Program-made: the position numbers and the translations under genes
The notes under the pieces: generated by a model
Told to the model about the DNA's origin: nothing
What the model saw: the letters and a program-made list of their open reading frames with translations, nothing else
Database searches by the model: none
Assembly: GCF_000421185.1 (NCBI RefSeq)
Contig: NZ_ATWJ01000012.1
Location: 1 to 64,000, forward strand
Length of the DNA stretch: 64,000 nt
Direction of reading: 5' to 3'
DNA from: Ornithinimicrobium pekingense DSM 21552
GTDB lineage: Bacteria; Actinomycetota; Actinomycetes; Actinomycetales; Dermatophilaceae
Part shown: piece after piece, positions 26,290 through 35,750 of the stretch
Position numbering within the stretch: position 1 is the stretch's first letter
Layout of the letters: each line of letters opens with the position of its first letter

Positions 26290-27426
26290 CTACTCCCCCC
26301 GCGGGTCGCCGACGAAGTCGCCGCGCTCGCGGATGTTCTCGATCGGCGACAGGTCGGCCGTCTCCCACGAGCCGTCGGCGACCGCCTTGAGCAGCTCGTA
26401 GCCGGTGACGCTGGCGGTCTTGGAGATGTAGCCGGCCGACTTCTGGCCGATGCCGCCGCGCAGCTCGAAGAGCACCGAGGCAGACCCGAGCAGGCCGTAG
26501 GCGTTGCGGGCGATGCCCGGCGTCTCGGTGCTGGGGTAGCGCGTGATGTTGGCGTAGCCGTAGCCGTCGACCGCCTGCAGCATCACCGACGCCGCCCGCT
26601 GGGACTCGGTGATCGTCTGCGCGAACTCGTCGGAGATCCCGAGCTCGGCCGCGGTGTCGGTCGCGTTGGGCCACATGATCGAGCCGGTGATCATCCGCCC
26701 GTCGTCGTCGACGTAGGTGCCCTGGTGGTGGTAGTCGACCATGACGACCGGCTGCAGGTCGTCCCAGAGCAGGCGCATCGCGATGGCCTCGGGCACCTCG
26801 TTGAGGGTGTCCTCACCCTCGGCGTAGGGGTTGTCGTAGGCCGACTCGGCGTAGGAGTGGTAGCGGTTGATGTCGTAGCCGCGGCCGGACAGCCAGAAGT
26901 CGCACCCCACCACGCAGGTCGGGTCGACGTTCTGGCGCCACGGGGTCGTGGCGCCCCGGGAGTCGGTCGCCTCGCCGTCGAAGCCGTCGACGTTGACGCG
27001 GGGCACGATGGTGACCGTTAGGGCGTCGCGGATGGCCCGCGTCTCGGGGTTGTTGCTGCCGGCGACCTGCTGGATCAGGTCCATCATCCCGCGGCTGACC
27101 ATGAACTCGTTGCCGTGCTGGTTGGCGATGAGCATCACCGGGGTGGGCCCGTCGCCGATCGTCACCACGGGGATCTCGCGGCCCAGGTTGGTGGGCAACG
27201 GGGCCGGCTCGAGCTGGATGGCTCCGCGGTTCTCCAGCTTCTGCAGGGTGGCCCACATGTCCTCGTAGGAGGCCACCCCGTTCAGGGCGCTCTCCTCACC
27301 CCAGGGACCTCCGGGGGTGGTCTCGGGCGGGTCGGCCTGGGCCGCGCCGACCTGGGTGCCGGCGACCACCGCCCCGGCCAGCACGAGAGAGCTCAGAGAG
27401 GCGAAAACTCGACGTCGTGATCTCAT
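26290..27426 (-). CDS. Secreted M14 family zinc carboxypeptidase
   Basis: A 378-residue secreted peptidase. Signal peptide residues 1-31 (MRSRRR then a hydrophobic core ending AAQA). The zinc ligands are the H-x-x-E pair in NQHGNEF near 105 and the His in VDYHHQG near 220; the catalytic Glu lies in LFELRGG near 320. Substrate-binding GYDINRYH is present. The length fits carboxypeptidase-like M14 enzymes lacking a propeptide. Starts at ATG 27426. It is divergent from the lipoprotein gene, so operator C lies in its upstream region too, though that element is oriented the other way. Confidence 0.9.
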   Translation of the reverse strand: MRSRRRVFASLSSLVLAGAVVAGTQVGAAQADPPETTPGGPWGEESALNGVASYEDMWATLQKLENRGAIQLEPAPLPTNLGREIPVVTIGDGPTPVMLIANQHGNEFMVSRGMMDLIQQVAGSNNPETRAIRDALTVTIVPRVNVDGFDGEATDSRGATTPWRQNVDPTCVVGCDFWLSGRGYDINRYHSYAESAYDNPYAEGEDTLNEVPEAIAMRLLWDDLQPVVMVDYHHQGTYVDDDGRMITGSIMWPNATDTAAELGISDEFAQTITESQRAASVMLQAVDGYGYANITRYPSTETPGIARNAYGLLGSASVLFELRGGIGQKSAGYISKTASVTGYELLKAVADGSWETADLSPIENIRERGDFVGDPRGE

Positions 27427-27503
27427 GTCCACGCTTTCGGGTCGTGCCGGCGTGACCCTGGTGGCCACGCTCGTTGTGGCCCTCGTCACGCTAGGCCGGA
27501 CCC

Positions 27504-27536
27504 GGTCAAGACGGGGTATGGCGCAGGTCAAGACTT
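27504..27536 (+). promoter_or_regulatory. 11-bp-phased operator C upstream of lipoprotein gene
   Basis: Three units start every 11 bp: GGTCAAG (27504), GGTATG (27515) and GGTCAAG (27526). No fourth unit. A possible -10, TAGCGT at 27547-27552, lies 21 bp after the start of the last unit, closer than at the other copies. Lies between the divergent M14 peptidase and lipoprotein genes. Confidence 0.62.
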
Positions 27537-27633
27537 GCCCAACTGCTAGCGTCGGCCCCGCGCGCCAGTGCCGGCGCGCCGGCCCGACGGGCCGACGACG
27601 GGGGGCCGACGTGCCGCCGGGATGGGGACCTGT

Positions 27634-28134
27634 ATGAAGAACCGCGCGCTCGTGGTCGCGATCGCACTCGCCCTGCCGCTGTCGCTCGCCGCCTGCGGCA
27701 ACGACGACGAGGCCCAGGCCGCGGAGGCGATCTCGGCCTCGATGATGGAGCAGGAGGAGGACTCCTTCGCCGTCGACCAAGAGCAGGCGGACTGCGTCGG
27801 CGAGGGGCTGGTCGAGACAGTCGGCGTCGAGCAGCTGCAGGGCTACGGGATGCTCACCGACGACCTGCAGGTCGACGAGTCCGTGGACGAGGTGACGATG
27901 TCGGCAGAGGACGCCGACGCCTCCGCCGAGGTCTTCGTCGGGTGCGTCGACGCCCAGACGATGTTCGCCGAGGAGATCGCCGCCGACGAGGAGCTCACCG
28001 CCGAGCAGCAGGAGTGCATCGGGGAGGTCATGGACGAGGAGGCCCTCACCGAGCTGTTCTCGATGATGTTCCAGGGCAAGGAGGACGAGGCCATGGAGGA
28101 CCTCATGGGTCCGCTCATGGCCTGTCTGTTCTGA
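27634..28134 (+). CDS. Acidic secreted lipoprotein
   Basis: A 166-residue lipoprotein. The signal peptide ends in a lipobox, LAAC, at residues 17-20, then GND. The mature part is very acidic (many Asp/Glu) and has four Cys besides the lipid Cys, at about residues 53, 107, 128 and 165, that could form two disulfides. The C-terminus repeats a C-x(2-3)-(M/V)-DEEAL-like helix. I do not recognise the family; it could be an adhesin or a binding lipoprotein. Operator C lies in its promoter. Confidence 0.7.
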   Translation: MKNRALVVAIALALPLSLAACGNDDEAQAAEAISASMMEQEEDSFAVDQEQADCVGEGLVETVGVEQLQGYGMLTDDLQVDESVDEVTMSAEDADASAEVFVGCVDAQTMFAEEIAADEELTAEQQECIGEVMDEEALTELFSMMFQGKEDEAMEDLMGPLMACLF

Positions 28135-28160
28135 CGGGCCGCCCGAGTGACACCTGTCCG

Positions 28161-28637
28161 TCACACGGGCAGGACCACGACCCCGTCGTCGTCGCTGACC
28201 AGCTGGGCGCCGGGGGTGAAGGTCGCGCCGCCGAAGGACACGACCACGTCGCGCTCCCCCGCCCCGGTCTTGGCGCTCTTGCGCGGGTTGGACCCGAGGG
28301 CCTTGACCCCGAGGTCCAGCTCGGCCAGCGCGGCGACGTCACGCACGGCCCCGTGGATGACCACGCCGGCCCAGCCGTTGGACACCGCCGAGGCGGCGAT
28401 GAGGTCGCCCATCAGCGCGGTGTGCAGCGAGCCGCCACCGTCGACCACCAGGACGCGCCCCTCGCCGGGGGTGGCGAGGGTCGCCTTGACCAGGGCGTTG
28501 TCCTCCCGGCAGCGGACGGTCGCGATCGGACCGGCGAAGACGCGCCGGCCGCCGTACTGCCGCAGCTGCAGGTCGCAGGACTCGAGGCGCTCCTCATACT
28601 CGTCGTACAGGTCCGCGGTCCCGATCGCCGCGCTCAT
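28161..28637 (-). CDS. RraA family protein (HMG/CHA aldolase-like)
   Basis: A 158-residue protein of the RraA fold. The family's G-D-(L/N)-A core ([21 protein letters not shown]) and the AVRD motif are present; in aldolase members the Asp/Arg of this region bind metal and substrate. Members act as 4-hydroxy-4-methyl-2-oxoglutarate / oxaloacetate aldolase-decarboxylases or RNase E inhibitors. Actinomycetes often lack a typical RNase E partner, and its place as last gene of a tricarboxylate-transporter operon favours carboxylate metabolism. Its ATG overlaps the stop of the Usp gene by 4 nt. A second RraA gene lies at 58739-59344. Confidence 0.85.
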   Translation of the reverse strand: MSAAIGTADLYDEYEERLESCDLQLRQYGGRRVFAGPIATVRCREDNALVKATLATPGEGRVLVVDGGGSLHTALMGDLIAASAVSNGWAGVVIHGAVRDVAALAELDLGVKALGSNPRKSAKTGAGERDVVVSFGGATFTPGAQLVSDDDGVVVLPV

Positions 28638-29035
28638 GCGGCACCCCCGGGCTTGACCGCGAGCACCGGGCAGGTGGCCTCGAGCAGGATGCGCTGGGAG
28701 TTGGACCCCAGGATGAGCTTGCCGACCGGCGAGCGCCGCCGCAGGCCGATGACGATGAGGTCGGCGCGGTGCTCGTCGGCCGCGGCCAGCACCTCGTCGG
28801 CTGCCGAGCGACCGCGCGAGGGCTGGACAACCAGGTGCTCCACGCCGGCTCCGCTGAGCTGCTCCTCGGCGGAGCCCAGCTGCTCCTCCGACAGCAGGCG
28901 CGGGTCGCCCGCGGCCTCGCCGCGGGAGGAGTTGACGACGACGAGCAAGGCGTCGTCCTTGCGGGCCTGGGCGATGGCGTGCTGGAGGGCGGCCTGGCCC
29001 TCCGGGGTCGGGATGTAGCCGACGAGGATAGTCAT
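28634..29035 (-). CDS. Universal stress protein (UspA-like)
   Basis: A 133-residue single-domain Usp. The nucleotide-binding motif G-2x-G-9x-G-S/N is visible in the [17 protein letters not shown] segment, with the closing CPVLAVKP strand. It binds ATP in related proteins. The ATG overlaps the upstream TctA stop by 4 nt and its stop overlaps RraA, so it is translated with the transporter. Usp proteins commonly accompany TctA/TctB permeases and may sense energy state for the transporter. Confidence 0.88.
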   Translation of the reverse strand: MTILVGYIPTPEGQAALQHAIAQARKDDALLVVVNSSRGEAAGDPRLLSEEQLGSAEEQLSGAGVEHLVVQPSRGRSAADEVLAAADEHRADLIVIGLRRRSPVGKLILGSNSQRILLEATCPVLAVKPGGAA

Positions 29036-30627
29036 GTCTGCTCCGTGTGTGAGGGCGTGCTCTGGTCGTGGTCTGCGCGGGTCCGGCCGGTCTGGCCCGG
29101 CGTGCGGGGGCCGGGGGTCTGGTCGTCCGCGTCGCGGCCGGAGCCCCGGGCGCCACGCACCGCCCTGGCGAGGAAGGGCCACAGCAGGATGACCGCGATG
29201 ATCACGTAGGTGCCGATCGCGATGGGCTCGTTGAACAGCCCGGTCGGGCTGCCGGACGACAGCTGCAGCGCCTGACGCAGCTGGCGCTCGGCGAGCGGGC
29301 CGATGATCGCGCCGATGATCAGGGGCAGGACGGGCAGGCCGTACCTGCGCATCATGAAGCCCAGGAGCCCCAGCACCATCAGCAGCAGCAGGTCGAACCA
29401 CTGCAGGTTGACCGAGTAGGCGCCGAGCGTCGCGAAGAAGAGGATGCCGGCGTAGAGGTAGGGGCGCGGCAGCTGCAGCAGCTTGGCCCACGCCGGCGCC
29501 AGCGGCAGGTTGATCAGCAGCAGGAGGGTGTTGCCGATGAAGAGCGAGGCGATCAGACCCCAGACCAGCTGCGGCTCGCGCTCCAGCAGGAGCGGCCCGG
29601 GCTGGATGCCGAACTGGATGAAGGCGGCCAGCATCACCGCGGCGGTGGCGTTCGTCGGCAGGCCCAGGGCCAGCATCGGCACGAGCGTGCCGGCGGCCGA
29701 GGCGTTGTTGGCCGCCTCCGGGCCCGCCACGCCCTCGATGGCGCCGTGGCCGAACTCCTCGGGCTTCTTGGTCAGGCGCTTCTCGGTCACGTAGGACAGG
29801 AAGGTCGGGATCTCCGCGCCGCCCGCGGGCAGGGCGCCGAACGGGAAGCCGTATGCCGTGCCGCGCAGCCAGGGCTTCCACGACCGGCCCCAGTCCTCGC
29901 GCGACATCCAGGGCCGACCGACGGGGATGACCGCGGCGGAGGAGCGCTTGAGGTGGGCAGCCACCCACAGCGCCTCGCCGACGGCGAAGATCGCCACCGC
30001 GATGACGACGATGTCGATGCCGTCCACGAGCTGGATCTCGCCGAACGTCAGCCGGCTCTGGCCGGTGACCGGGTCGAGCCCGATAAGACCGATCGCCAGG
30101 CCGAGCGCCAGGGCCGAGAAGCCGCGCACCCGCGAGCTGCCCAGCACCGCGGTGACCGCGATGAGCGAGAGCAGCATGATCGCCAGATAGCTGGGGGCTC
30201 CGAGCGAGATCGCGAAGCGCACGACGACGGGGGCGAAGAAGGCGAGCAGGGCGGTGCCGATCGTGCCGGCGACGAACGAGCCGATGGCCGCGGTGGCCAG
30301 GGCCTGCGCGGCGCGCCCGGCCTTGGCCATCTTGTGACCCTCGATGGCGGTGACGACCGTGGACGACTCGCCCGGGGTGTTGAGCAGGATCGAGGTGGTG
30401 GACCCGCCATACATCCCGCCGTAGTAGATGCCGGCGAACATGATGAACGCGCTCGTCGGCTCCAGCGCGAAGGTGACGGGCAGCAGCAGCGCCACCGTCA
30501 TGGCCGGGCCGAGACCCGGCAGCACCCCGACAGCGGTGCCCAGCAGCACGCCGATGCAGGCGTAGAGCAGGTTGACCGGGGTGGCCGCGGTGGCGAAGCC
30601 CTGGCCCAGGGCGTCGAGGACCTCCAT
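29032..30627 (-). CDS. tctA: Tripartite tricarboxylate transporter large permease TctA
   Basis: A 531-residue integral membrane protein with about 12 hydrophobic segments. The family hallmarks are at the N-terminus ([20 protein letters not shown]) and in the [18 protein letters not shown] segment, with [15 protein letters not shown] near the middle repeat. It forms the cotransport channel with TctB and takes substrate from periplasmic-type TctC. In Salmonella the TctCBA system imports citrate; other members import other carboxylates. It is one nt from tctB and overlaps the Usp gene. Confidence 0.93.
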   Translation of the reverse strand: MEVLDALGQGFATAATPVNLLYACIGVLLGTAVGVLPGLGPAMTVALLLPVTFALEPTSAFIMFAGIYYGGMYGGSTTSILLNTPGESSTVVTAIEGHKMAKAGRAAQALATAAIGSFVAGTIGTALLAFFAPVVVRFAISLGAPSYLAIMLLSLIAVTAVLGSSRVRGFSALALGLAIGLIGLDPVTGQSRLTFGEIQLVDGIDIVVIAVAIFAVGEALWVAAHLKRSSAAVIPVGRPWMSREDWGRSWKPWLRGTAYGFPFGALPAGGAEIPTFLSYVTEKRLTKKPEEFGHGAIEGVAGPEAANNASAAGTLVPMLALGLPTNATAAVMLAAFIQFGIQPGPLLLEREPQLVWGLIASLFIGNTLLLLINLPLAPAWAKLLQLPRPYLYAGILFFATLGAYSVNLQWFDLLLLMVLGLLGFMMRRYGLPVLPLIIGAIIGPLAERQLRQALQLSSGSPTGLFNEPIAIGTYVIIAVILLWPFLARAVRGARGSGRDADDQTPGPRTPGQTGRTRADHDQSTPSHTEQT

Positions 30628-31173
30628 CTAGAGCACTCCTTCGAGCAGGCCGGCGGGCAGCGGGATGCCCAGGCCCAGGTAGAACCCGTAGAAGCTGCCC
30701 ACGGCCAGCAGCACGGAGATGACCAGGTCGCGCACGTAGTGCCGGCTGCCCAGGGCCACCACGGACCCGAAGAACAGCAGGGTGCCGGAGATCACCCAGC
30801 CCAGGGTGTCCACGAGCGCGATGTTGGCGGCGAAGACCGCGAGCAGCGGCACCACGGTGCGCCAGTCGGTCGGGTGGCTCAGGTCCACGTCCTCGCCGCC
30901 CTCGGCCTCCCCGTGCCCGCCGCGGAGGACGTCGACGGCGAGGAACACCGCGCACACGACCAGCAGGCCGGCGACGATGTAGGGGACGGTCCGGGGCCCG
31001 ACCGGGTCGGACTGGGAGTAGGGGGCGTTGAGGCCGACCGCGTCGACGAGGACCAGCACGCCCAGGGCGGCCAGGAGCCCGGCGACGAGCAGCTCCGAGC
31101 GGCCGGACAGCCGGCCCGGACGGGCCGGCGCCGGGGCGCCGGTCCCGCCCGTGGTGCCGTGTGCGGTGCTCAT
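30628..31173 (-). CDS. tctB: Tripartite tricarboxylate transporter small permease TctB
   Basis: A 181-residue membrane protein with four hydrophobic segments (about residues 28-47, 64-82, 112-135 and 150-175), the usual TctB topology. The N-terminal cytoplasmic tail is Gly/Pro-rich. Its ATG overlaps the tctC stop by 4 nt, and its stop is directly followed by the tctA start. Confidence 0.88.
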   Translation of the reverse strand: MSTAHGTTGGTGAPAPARPGRLSGRSELLVAGLLAALGVLVLVDAVGLNAPYSQSDPVGPRTVPYIVAGLLVVCAVFLAVDVLRGGHGEAEGGEDVDLSHPTDWRTVVPLLAVFAANIALVDTLGWVISGTLLFFGSVVALGSRHYVRDLVISVLLAVGSFYGFYLGLGIPLPAGLLEGVL

Positions 31174-32192
31174 CCCAGCCCGAGCTCCGTCAGCACGTTC
31201 GCCACCCGCTCGTCCTGCTCGGTGAGGAACTCGGCGTAGTCGTCGCCGGTGACGAAGGCGTCGGTCCACCCGTTGGTCTCCAGCGCCTCCTCCCACTCCG
31301 GGGTGGAGTGCATCTGCTCCAGGGCCGCGATCCAGGCGTCGCGGTCGGCGTCCTCGATGCCGGGAGGGGCGACGATGCCGCGCCAGTTGGTGAAGACGAG
31401 GTCGATGTCGGACTCGGTCAGGGTCGGGGCGTCGATGCCCTCGACGGGCTCCTCGGAGGAGACGGCGAGGACGCGGATCTCCCCGGTCTCGATCTGGTCC
31501 TTGAACTCGCCGGCGCCGGAGGTGGCGAAGTCGAGCTTGGAACCCAGGATCGCCGGGAGCAGGTCGCCGCCGCCGTCGTAGGAGACGAAGTTGACCTCGG
31601 TGGCGTCGATGCCGACCGCCTGCGCGAGCTGCATCGGCAGGAGGTGGTCAGGACCGCCGGGGTTGGAGCCGCCGCCGACGGACAGGCCGCCCGGGTCCTT
31701 CTTCCAGGCCTCGACGAGGTCGTCGATGGTCTCGAACTCGGAGTCGGCCGGCACCATGATCGCGCCCGGCTCCTCGATGAGCTTGGCGAGCGGGGTGGTC
31801 TCGGTCAGGGTGGCCTCGGAGTCGTTGGTGTAGCTGGCGCCGACGACGCCCAGCCCCATGAGCATGGCCAGGTCGGCGTTGCCCTCCTCCGAGACGAGGC
31901 GGGCCAGGCCGACGGTGCCGCCGGCGCCCTCGAGGTTGAAGACCTCCAGGCCGGAGGAGATGCCGGTCTCCTCCATCACCTGCGCGGCGGTGCGGGCGGT
32001 CTGGTCGTAGCCGCCACCGGCTGAGTTGGGCACCATGATGCGCTTGTCGGTCAGCGGCTGCGCCTCCGCGGAGCCGGTCCTGCCACCCCCGTCGGCCGGG
32101 GTGCCGGAGTCGGAGCCGGTCACGCCGCACGCCGAGAGGGCGAGCGCGGCACCGGCGAGGGCGGCGGAGATGCGGAAGGTCGAGCGGGTCAT
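31170..32192 (-). CDS. tctC: Tripartite tricarboxylate transporter substrate-binding lipoprotein TctC
   Basis: A 340-residue solute-binding protein. The signal sequence ends in a lipobox, LSACG (Cys at residue 22), so it is a lipoprotein as expected in a Gram-positive. The mature protein has the TctC/Bug features: VPNSAGGGYDQTAR near 55, GGTVGLARLV near 110, and GGGSNPGGPDHLL near 175. It delivers an organic carboxylate to TctAB. First gene of the operon; a 219-bp gap separates it from the divergent two-component system that likely controls it. Confidence 0.93.
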   Translation of the reverse strand: MTRSTFRISAALAGAALALSACGVTGSDSGTPADGGGRTGSAEAQPLTDKRIMVPNSAGGGYDQTARTAAQVMEETGISSGLEVFNLEGAGGTVGLARLVSEEGNADLAMLMGLGVVGASYTNDSEATLTETTPLAKLIEEPGAIMVPADSEFETIDDLVEAWKKDPGGLSVGGGSNPGGPDHLLPMQLAQAVGIDATEVNFVSYDGGGDLLPAILGSKLDFATSGAGEFKDQIETGEIRVLAVSSEEPVEGIDAPTLTESDIDLVFTNWRGIVAPPGIEDADRDAWIAALEQMHSTPEWEEALETNGWTDAFVTGDDYAEFLTEQDERVANVLTELGLG

Positions 32193-32411
32193 GGCAGGGC
32201 CTCTTCGTCGAGGGGACGGGTACGCGGACGATCCTCACCCCGGCCGCGGCGCGCGTCACCGTTGCGGTCGCAGCGGTCTTTGAGTTCTTAATGGTCACGC
32301 CGCAGACGCCTCCGGCGGGGCAGCCCGGGCGGCTCCGGCTGGCAGGATGGAGGGTGGCCCAGGCCGGTCCTGAGCCGTGCTGCGAGCGAGCAGGAAGCAC
32401 GGAGGTGAGTC

Positions 32412-34004
32412 GTGGGACGAGGGCGTATGACGCTCGCCGGCCAGTTCCTCCTCCTGCAGCTGGTCATCGTGGCGCTGGTGGTCACCACGGTCGGCGTCCT
32501 GTCCTTCGCCCAGACCGGTGAGCAGATCCAGCGGACCGAGAGCCGCCGTGCGCTCTCGGCGGCGGAGAACCTGGCCGGCAACCCGACCGTCCGCTCCCTG
32601 CTCCCGACCGCGGTGCCGGGTGGTAGCGCCTCGCTGGCCGCCGTGGGCGAGACGGTGCGCACCGTGTCCGGCTCCGACGTCGCCGCGCTCCTGCGGCCCA
32701 ACCGCACGGTGGTCGGCTCTTCGCGACCCAGCGACGTCGGTGCGACCCTGGCCGACGACCGGACGGCGCTGCCCTCCTCCCGGTCCTGGTCCGGCGCCCT
32801 GGCGGACCGGCCCACGGTGGCGGCCGAGGTGCCGGTCCTCGACGACGAGGGGACCCTGGTCGGGATCGCGCGGATCGAGCGCGACCTGCCCGCCGTGGCC
32901 GAGCGGCTCTCCCTGGCCGGACGCGGCCTGCTCGTCTACGTGGGGCTGGCGACGATCATCGGGGTCATCGGCTCGACCATGCTCGCCCGCCGCGTGAAGC
33001 GGCAGACCCTCGGGCTGGAGCCGACCGAGATCGCCGGGCTGGTGGAGCACCGCGAGGCGATGCTGCACGGCATACGCGAAGGGGTCCTCGCCCTCGACCC
33101 GACCGGGCGGGTGACGCTGATGAACGACGCAGGCCGGCGCCTGCTCGGGCTCCCCCCGGACGCCGTGGGCCGTCCGCTGGAGGAGCTCACCGACGACCCG
33201 GAGCTGCGTGAGGCGCTGACCGAGGGGTCGACGCGCGACCGGCTGCTGGTGGTGGGTCCGCGACTGCTGGTGCTCAACCGGATGCCGGTGCGTTCGCACG
33301 GGGCGGTGATCGGGTCGGTGACCACGATGCGGGACCGCACCGAGATGAAGGCGCTCGAGCGCGCCCTGGACACCTCGCGGCGCACGACCGGCACGCTGCG
33401 CGCGCAGACCCACGAGTTCAGCAACCAGCTGCACACGATCTCCGGCCTGCTCCAGCTCGAGGAGTATGACGAGGCTGTGCACTTCGTCGAGGGCATCAGC
33501 CGTCACCGCGACACCCTCTACACCCACATCACCGCGCGGGTGTCGGACCCGCCGGTCGCGGCCCTGCTGATCGCCAAGGACTCCCTGGCCAGCGAGCGGG
33601 GCGCCCAGCTTGTCGTGACCGAGGACTCGCGCCTGGCCCGGGTGGACGACGAGCTGTCCCGCGACCTGGTCACCGTGGTCGGCAACCTGGTGGACAACGC
33701 GCTCGACGCGCTGGCGGACGCGCCGGAGAAGCGTGTCGAGGTCTCGCTCACCGACGACGAGCAGGCGGTGACCGTGCGGGTGCACGACTCCGGGCCGGGG
33801 GTGAGCGAGCAGACGGCCGCCGACCTCTTCCGGTCCGGGTACACCACCAAGGCCTCCGGCGCCGTCGGCGGGCACGGTTTCGGGCTGGCGATGGTGCGGC
33901 TGGTCTGCCGCCGGCGCGGCGGGGACGTGACGGTGCACAACAAGGACGGCGCCGTGTTCGTCGCCCGGCTGCTCAAGAAGGACAAGGAGGTCGTGGCGAC
34001 GTGA
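32412..34004 (+). CDS. DcuS/CitA-type sensor histidine kinase
   Basis: A 530-residue kinase. One TM helix at about 10-30, an extracytoplasmic PDC/Cache sensor domain about 31-170, a second TM about 176-196, a PAS domain (MLHGIREGVLALDPTGRVTLMNDAG) near 217-300, then the family's own phosphoacceptor segment with H334 in THEFSNQLH, N box NLVDNALDAL, and G boxes DSGPGVSE and GHGFGLAM. This is the citrate/C4-dicarboxylate sensor family, matching the divergent tricarboxylate transporter. The GTG at 32412 has GGAGG upstream. Its stop overlaps the response regulator start by 4 nt. Confidence 0.92.
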   Translation: MGRGRMTLAGQFLLLQLVIVALVVTTVGVLSFAQTGEQIQRTESRRALSAAENLAGNPTVRSLLPTAVPGGSASLAAVGETVRTVSGSDVAALLRPNRTVVGSSRPSDVGATLADDRTALPSSRSWSGALADRPTVAAEVPVLDDEGTLVGIARIERDLPAVAERLSLAGRGLLVYVGLATIIGVIGSTMLARRVKRQTLGLEPTEIAGLVEHREAMLHGIREGVLALDPTGRVTLMNDAGRRLLGLPPDAVGRPLEELTDDPELREALTEGSTRDRLLVVGPRLLVLNRMPVRSHGAVIGSVTTMRDRTEMKALERALDTSRRTTGTLRAQTHEFSNQLHTISGLLQLEEYDEAVHFVEGISRHRDTLYTHITARVSDPPVAALLIAKDSLASERGAQLVVTEDSRLARVDDELSRDLVTVVGNLVDNALDALADAPEKRVEVSLTDDEQAVTVRVHDSGPGVSEQTAADLFRSGYTTKASGAVGGHGFGLAMVRLVCRRRGGDVTVHNKDGAVFVARLLKKDKEVVAT

Positions 34005-34678
34005 TCGGTGTCCTGATCGTCGACGACGACTACATGGTGGCCCGGATCCACGAGGGCTTCGTGCGCCGGTGCGACGGCTTCGAGGTGGTCGGCACCGCGC
34101 ACGACCCGCAGGCCGCGCTGGAGGCGGCCGCGCGCCTGCAGCCGGACCTGGTGCTGCTCGACGTCTTCCTGCCCGGGGCCTCCGGGCTGGACATCATCGC
34201 CGGCCTGCGGGAGGCCGCACCGGACATGGACGTCATCGTGGTGACGGCCGCCCGGGAGGCCGACACGGTCAAGCGCGCGGTGCGCGGCGGGGCGGTGCAG
34301 TACCTCATGAAGCCGTTCAGCCAGGCCGACCTGCAGGAGCGGCTCGAGCACTACCGACGCACGCACCGTGCGCTCGCCCCGGGTGTGACGCCCGAGCAGA
34401 ACGACGTCGACCGGCTCTTCGCCACGCCCCGTCACACGCAGGCGGCGCTGCCCAAGGGCCTGAGCCCGGAGACCCTGCAGCTCGTGCTCCAGGTGCTGTC
34501 GGAGGCCGGCGGTGACCTGTCCGCGGCGGAGACGGCCGAAACGGCCGGGATCTCGCGGGTCAGCGCCCGTCGCTACCTGGAGCACCTGGCCACCACCGGC
34601 CGGGCCGAGGTCCGGCTGCGTTACGGCGAGGTCGGCCGGCCCGAGCGGCGCTACAGCGCCGGCCCGCCTACGCGGTGA
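34001..34678 (+). CDS. DcuR/CitB-type response regulator
   Basis: A 225-residue regulator with GTG start overlapping the kinase stop (GTGA). Receiver domain: D9, D10, phospho-acceptor D54 (LLDVFLPG), and the T/S and K of VVTAA and LMKPF. The C-terminal DNA-binding domain has a helix-turn-helix (LSAAETAETAGISRVSARRYLEHL), as in CitB/DcuR regulators. The likely target is the tct operon promoter. The last 11 nt overlap the convergent oxidoreductase gene. Confidence 0.92.
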   Translation: MIGVLIVDDDYMVARIHEGFVRRCDGFEVVGTAHDPQAALEAAARLQPDLVLLDVFLPGASGLDIIAGLREAAPDMDVIVVTAAREADTVKRAVRGGAVQYLMKPFSQADLQERLEHYRRTHRALAPGVTPEQNDVDRLFATPRHTQAALPKGLSPETLQLVLQVLSEAGGDLSAAETAETAGISRVSARRYLEHLATTGRAEVRLRYGEVGRPERRYSAGPPTR

Positions 34679-35576
34679 CGACGACCTTGCCCAGGGCGTG
34701 GCCGCCCGCGACGGCAGCGGTCGCCTCACCTGCGCGCTCGAAGGGGTAGGTCGCGCTGATCACCGGGCGGAGGGCCCCTTGTCCGACGAGCTGCGCGATC
34801 TCGGCATACACCGCGCCGGTCCGGCGGCGGGTGACGCCGCTGCCACCGACCTCCTGCGCCGTGGCGGGCGCGGCGACGCTGCGCAGCCGGCCCGGGTCGC
34901 CCAGCAGCGCTGCAGCCTCCGTCAGGACCAGGCCGCCGACGGTGTCGAGCACTGCGTCGACGGGGCCGGGCGCGGCCCGCCGCACCCGCTCGACCCAGCC
35001 CTCGCCGGAGGGGACGTGGACGGCTCCCGCCTCCTTGACGTGCGGTCCTTTCTGGGCGCTCGCGACCCCCACGACCTGCGCGCCGAGGTGCCGTGCCAGC
35101 TGGACCGCGTGGATGCCGACGCCCCCGCCGGCGCCGAGCACGAGCACGGTGTCACCGGCGCCCACCCGCAGCTCGTGGAGCGCGTCCCAGGCGGTGCCGA
35201 GCGCGACCGGGATGCAGGCGGCCTGCTCGACGCTGACCCCGTCGGGCACGACGGCGGTCTGCACGAGCTCGAGCACGGTCTGTTCCCCGAGCGCGCCCAC
35301 GCCTGCGGCGCATGAGCCGAAGACCGGCGTGCCGGGGGCGAAGGTGCCTGACGGGTCGTTGACGACGGTGCCCGCCGCCTCGCGGCCCATGGCCATCGGG
35401 AAGGCCACCGGGACGGTGCCCTGGCGCTGACCGCTGCGAACCTTGATGTCGGCCGGGTTGAGGCCCGCGGCCCGCACGTCGACCAGCACCGCGCCCTCCC
35501 GGGGCCCGGGCGACGGCACCTCGAGGTAGGCCTCGACGTCTGCCGCTCCGTACCGTTCGAACCCGTAGATCTGCAT
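34668..35576 (-). CDS. NADP-dependent quinone oxidoreductase-like MDR protein
   Basis: A 302-residue protein of the zinc-free medium-chain dehydrogenase/reductase family. N-terminal GroES-like domain (YGAADVEAYLEVPSP...VRAAGLNPADIKVRSG), then the nucleotide-binding Rossmann motif GAGGGVGIHAVQLARHLGA. The zinc ligands of alcohol dehydrogenases are absent, which fits quinone/enoyl reductase. Convergent with the response regulator gene, overlapping by 11 nt. Confidence 0.9.
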   Translation of the reverse strand: MQIYGFERYGAADVEAYLEVPSPGPREGAVLVDVRAAGLNPADIKVRSGQRQGTVPVAFPMAMGREAAGTVVNDPSGTFAPGTPVFGSCAAGVGALGEQTVLELVQTAVVPDGVSVEQAACIPVALGTAWDALHELRVGAGDTVLVLGAGGGVGIHAVQLARHLGAQVVGVASAQKGPHVKEAGAVHVPSGEGWVERVRRAAPGPVDAVLDTVGGLVLTEAAALLGDPGRLRSVAAPATAQEVGGSGVTRRRTGAVYAEIAQLVGQGALRPVISATYPFERAGEATAAVAGGHALGKVVVTA

Positions 35577-35594
35577 CGCGTCTCTCCTGTCCGC

Positions 35595-35711
35595 TCAAGC
35601 CTCGGGCCACAGGGCGGCCCGCGCGAGCGCGACCGCGCGGTGGTCCTGGCGCATGCACTCGGCCATCCTGGCCCACCTGCGCAGCTCGTCGGCCGGGTCG
35701 TCGTCGCTCAC
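35595..35711 (-). CDS. Possible 38-residue peptide
   Basis: A GTG-started frame encoding a charged peptide (SDDDPADELRRWARMAECMRQDHRAVALARAALWPEA, partial). The helical content and the short gap to the oxidoreductase gene suggest an operon, but the size leaves doubt. It may be the true reading of a longer frame up to 35822, whose N-terminus would be antisense to the PPOX gene. Function unknown. Confidence 0.35.
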   Translation of the reverse strand: MSDDDPADELRRWARMAECMRQDHRAVALARAALWPEA

Positions 35712-35750
35712 CGGAGCAGCGTAGAGGTCTTGGCGTGCAGACTGGTGGCC

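Noticed and set aside
32193-32411. Citrate-regulator operator between tctC and the kinase gene
   Set aside because: The region must hold the divergent promoters, but I saw no convincing inverted or direct repeat, so no site is claimed.
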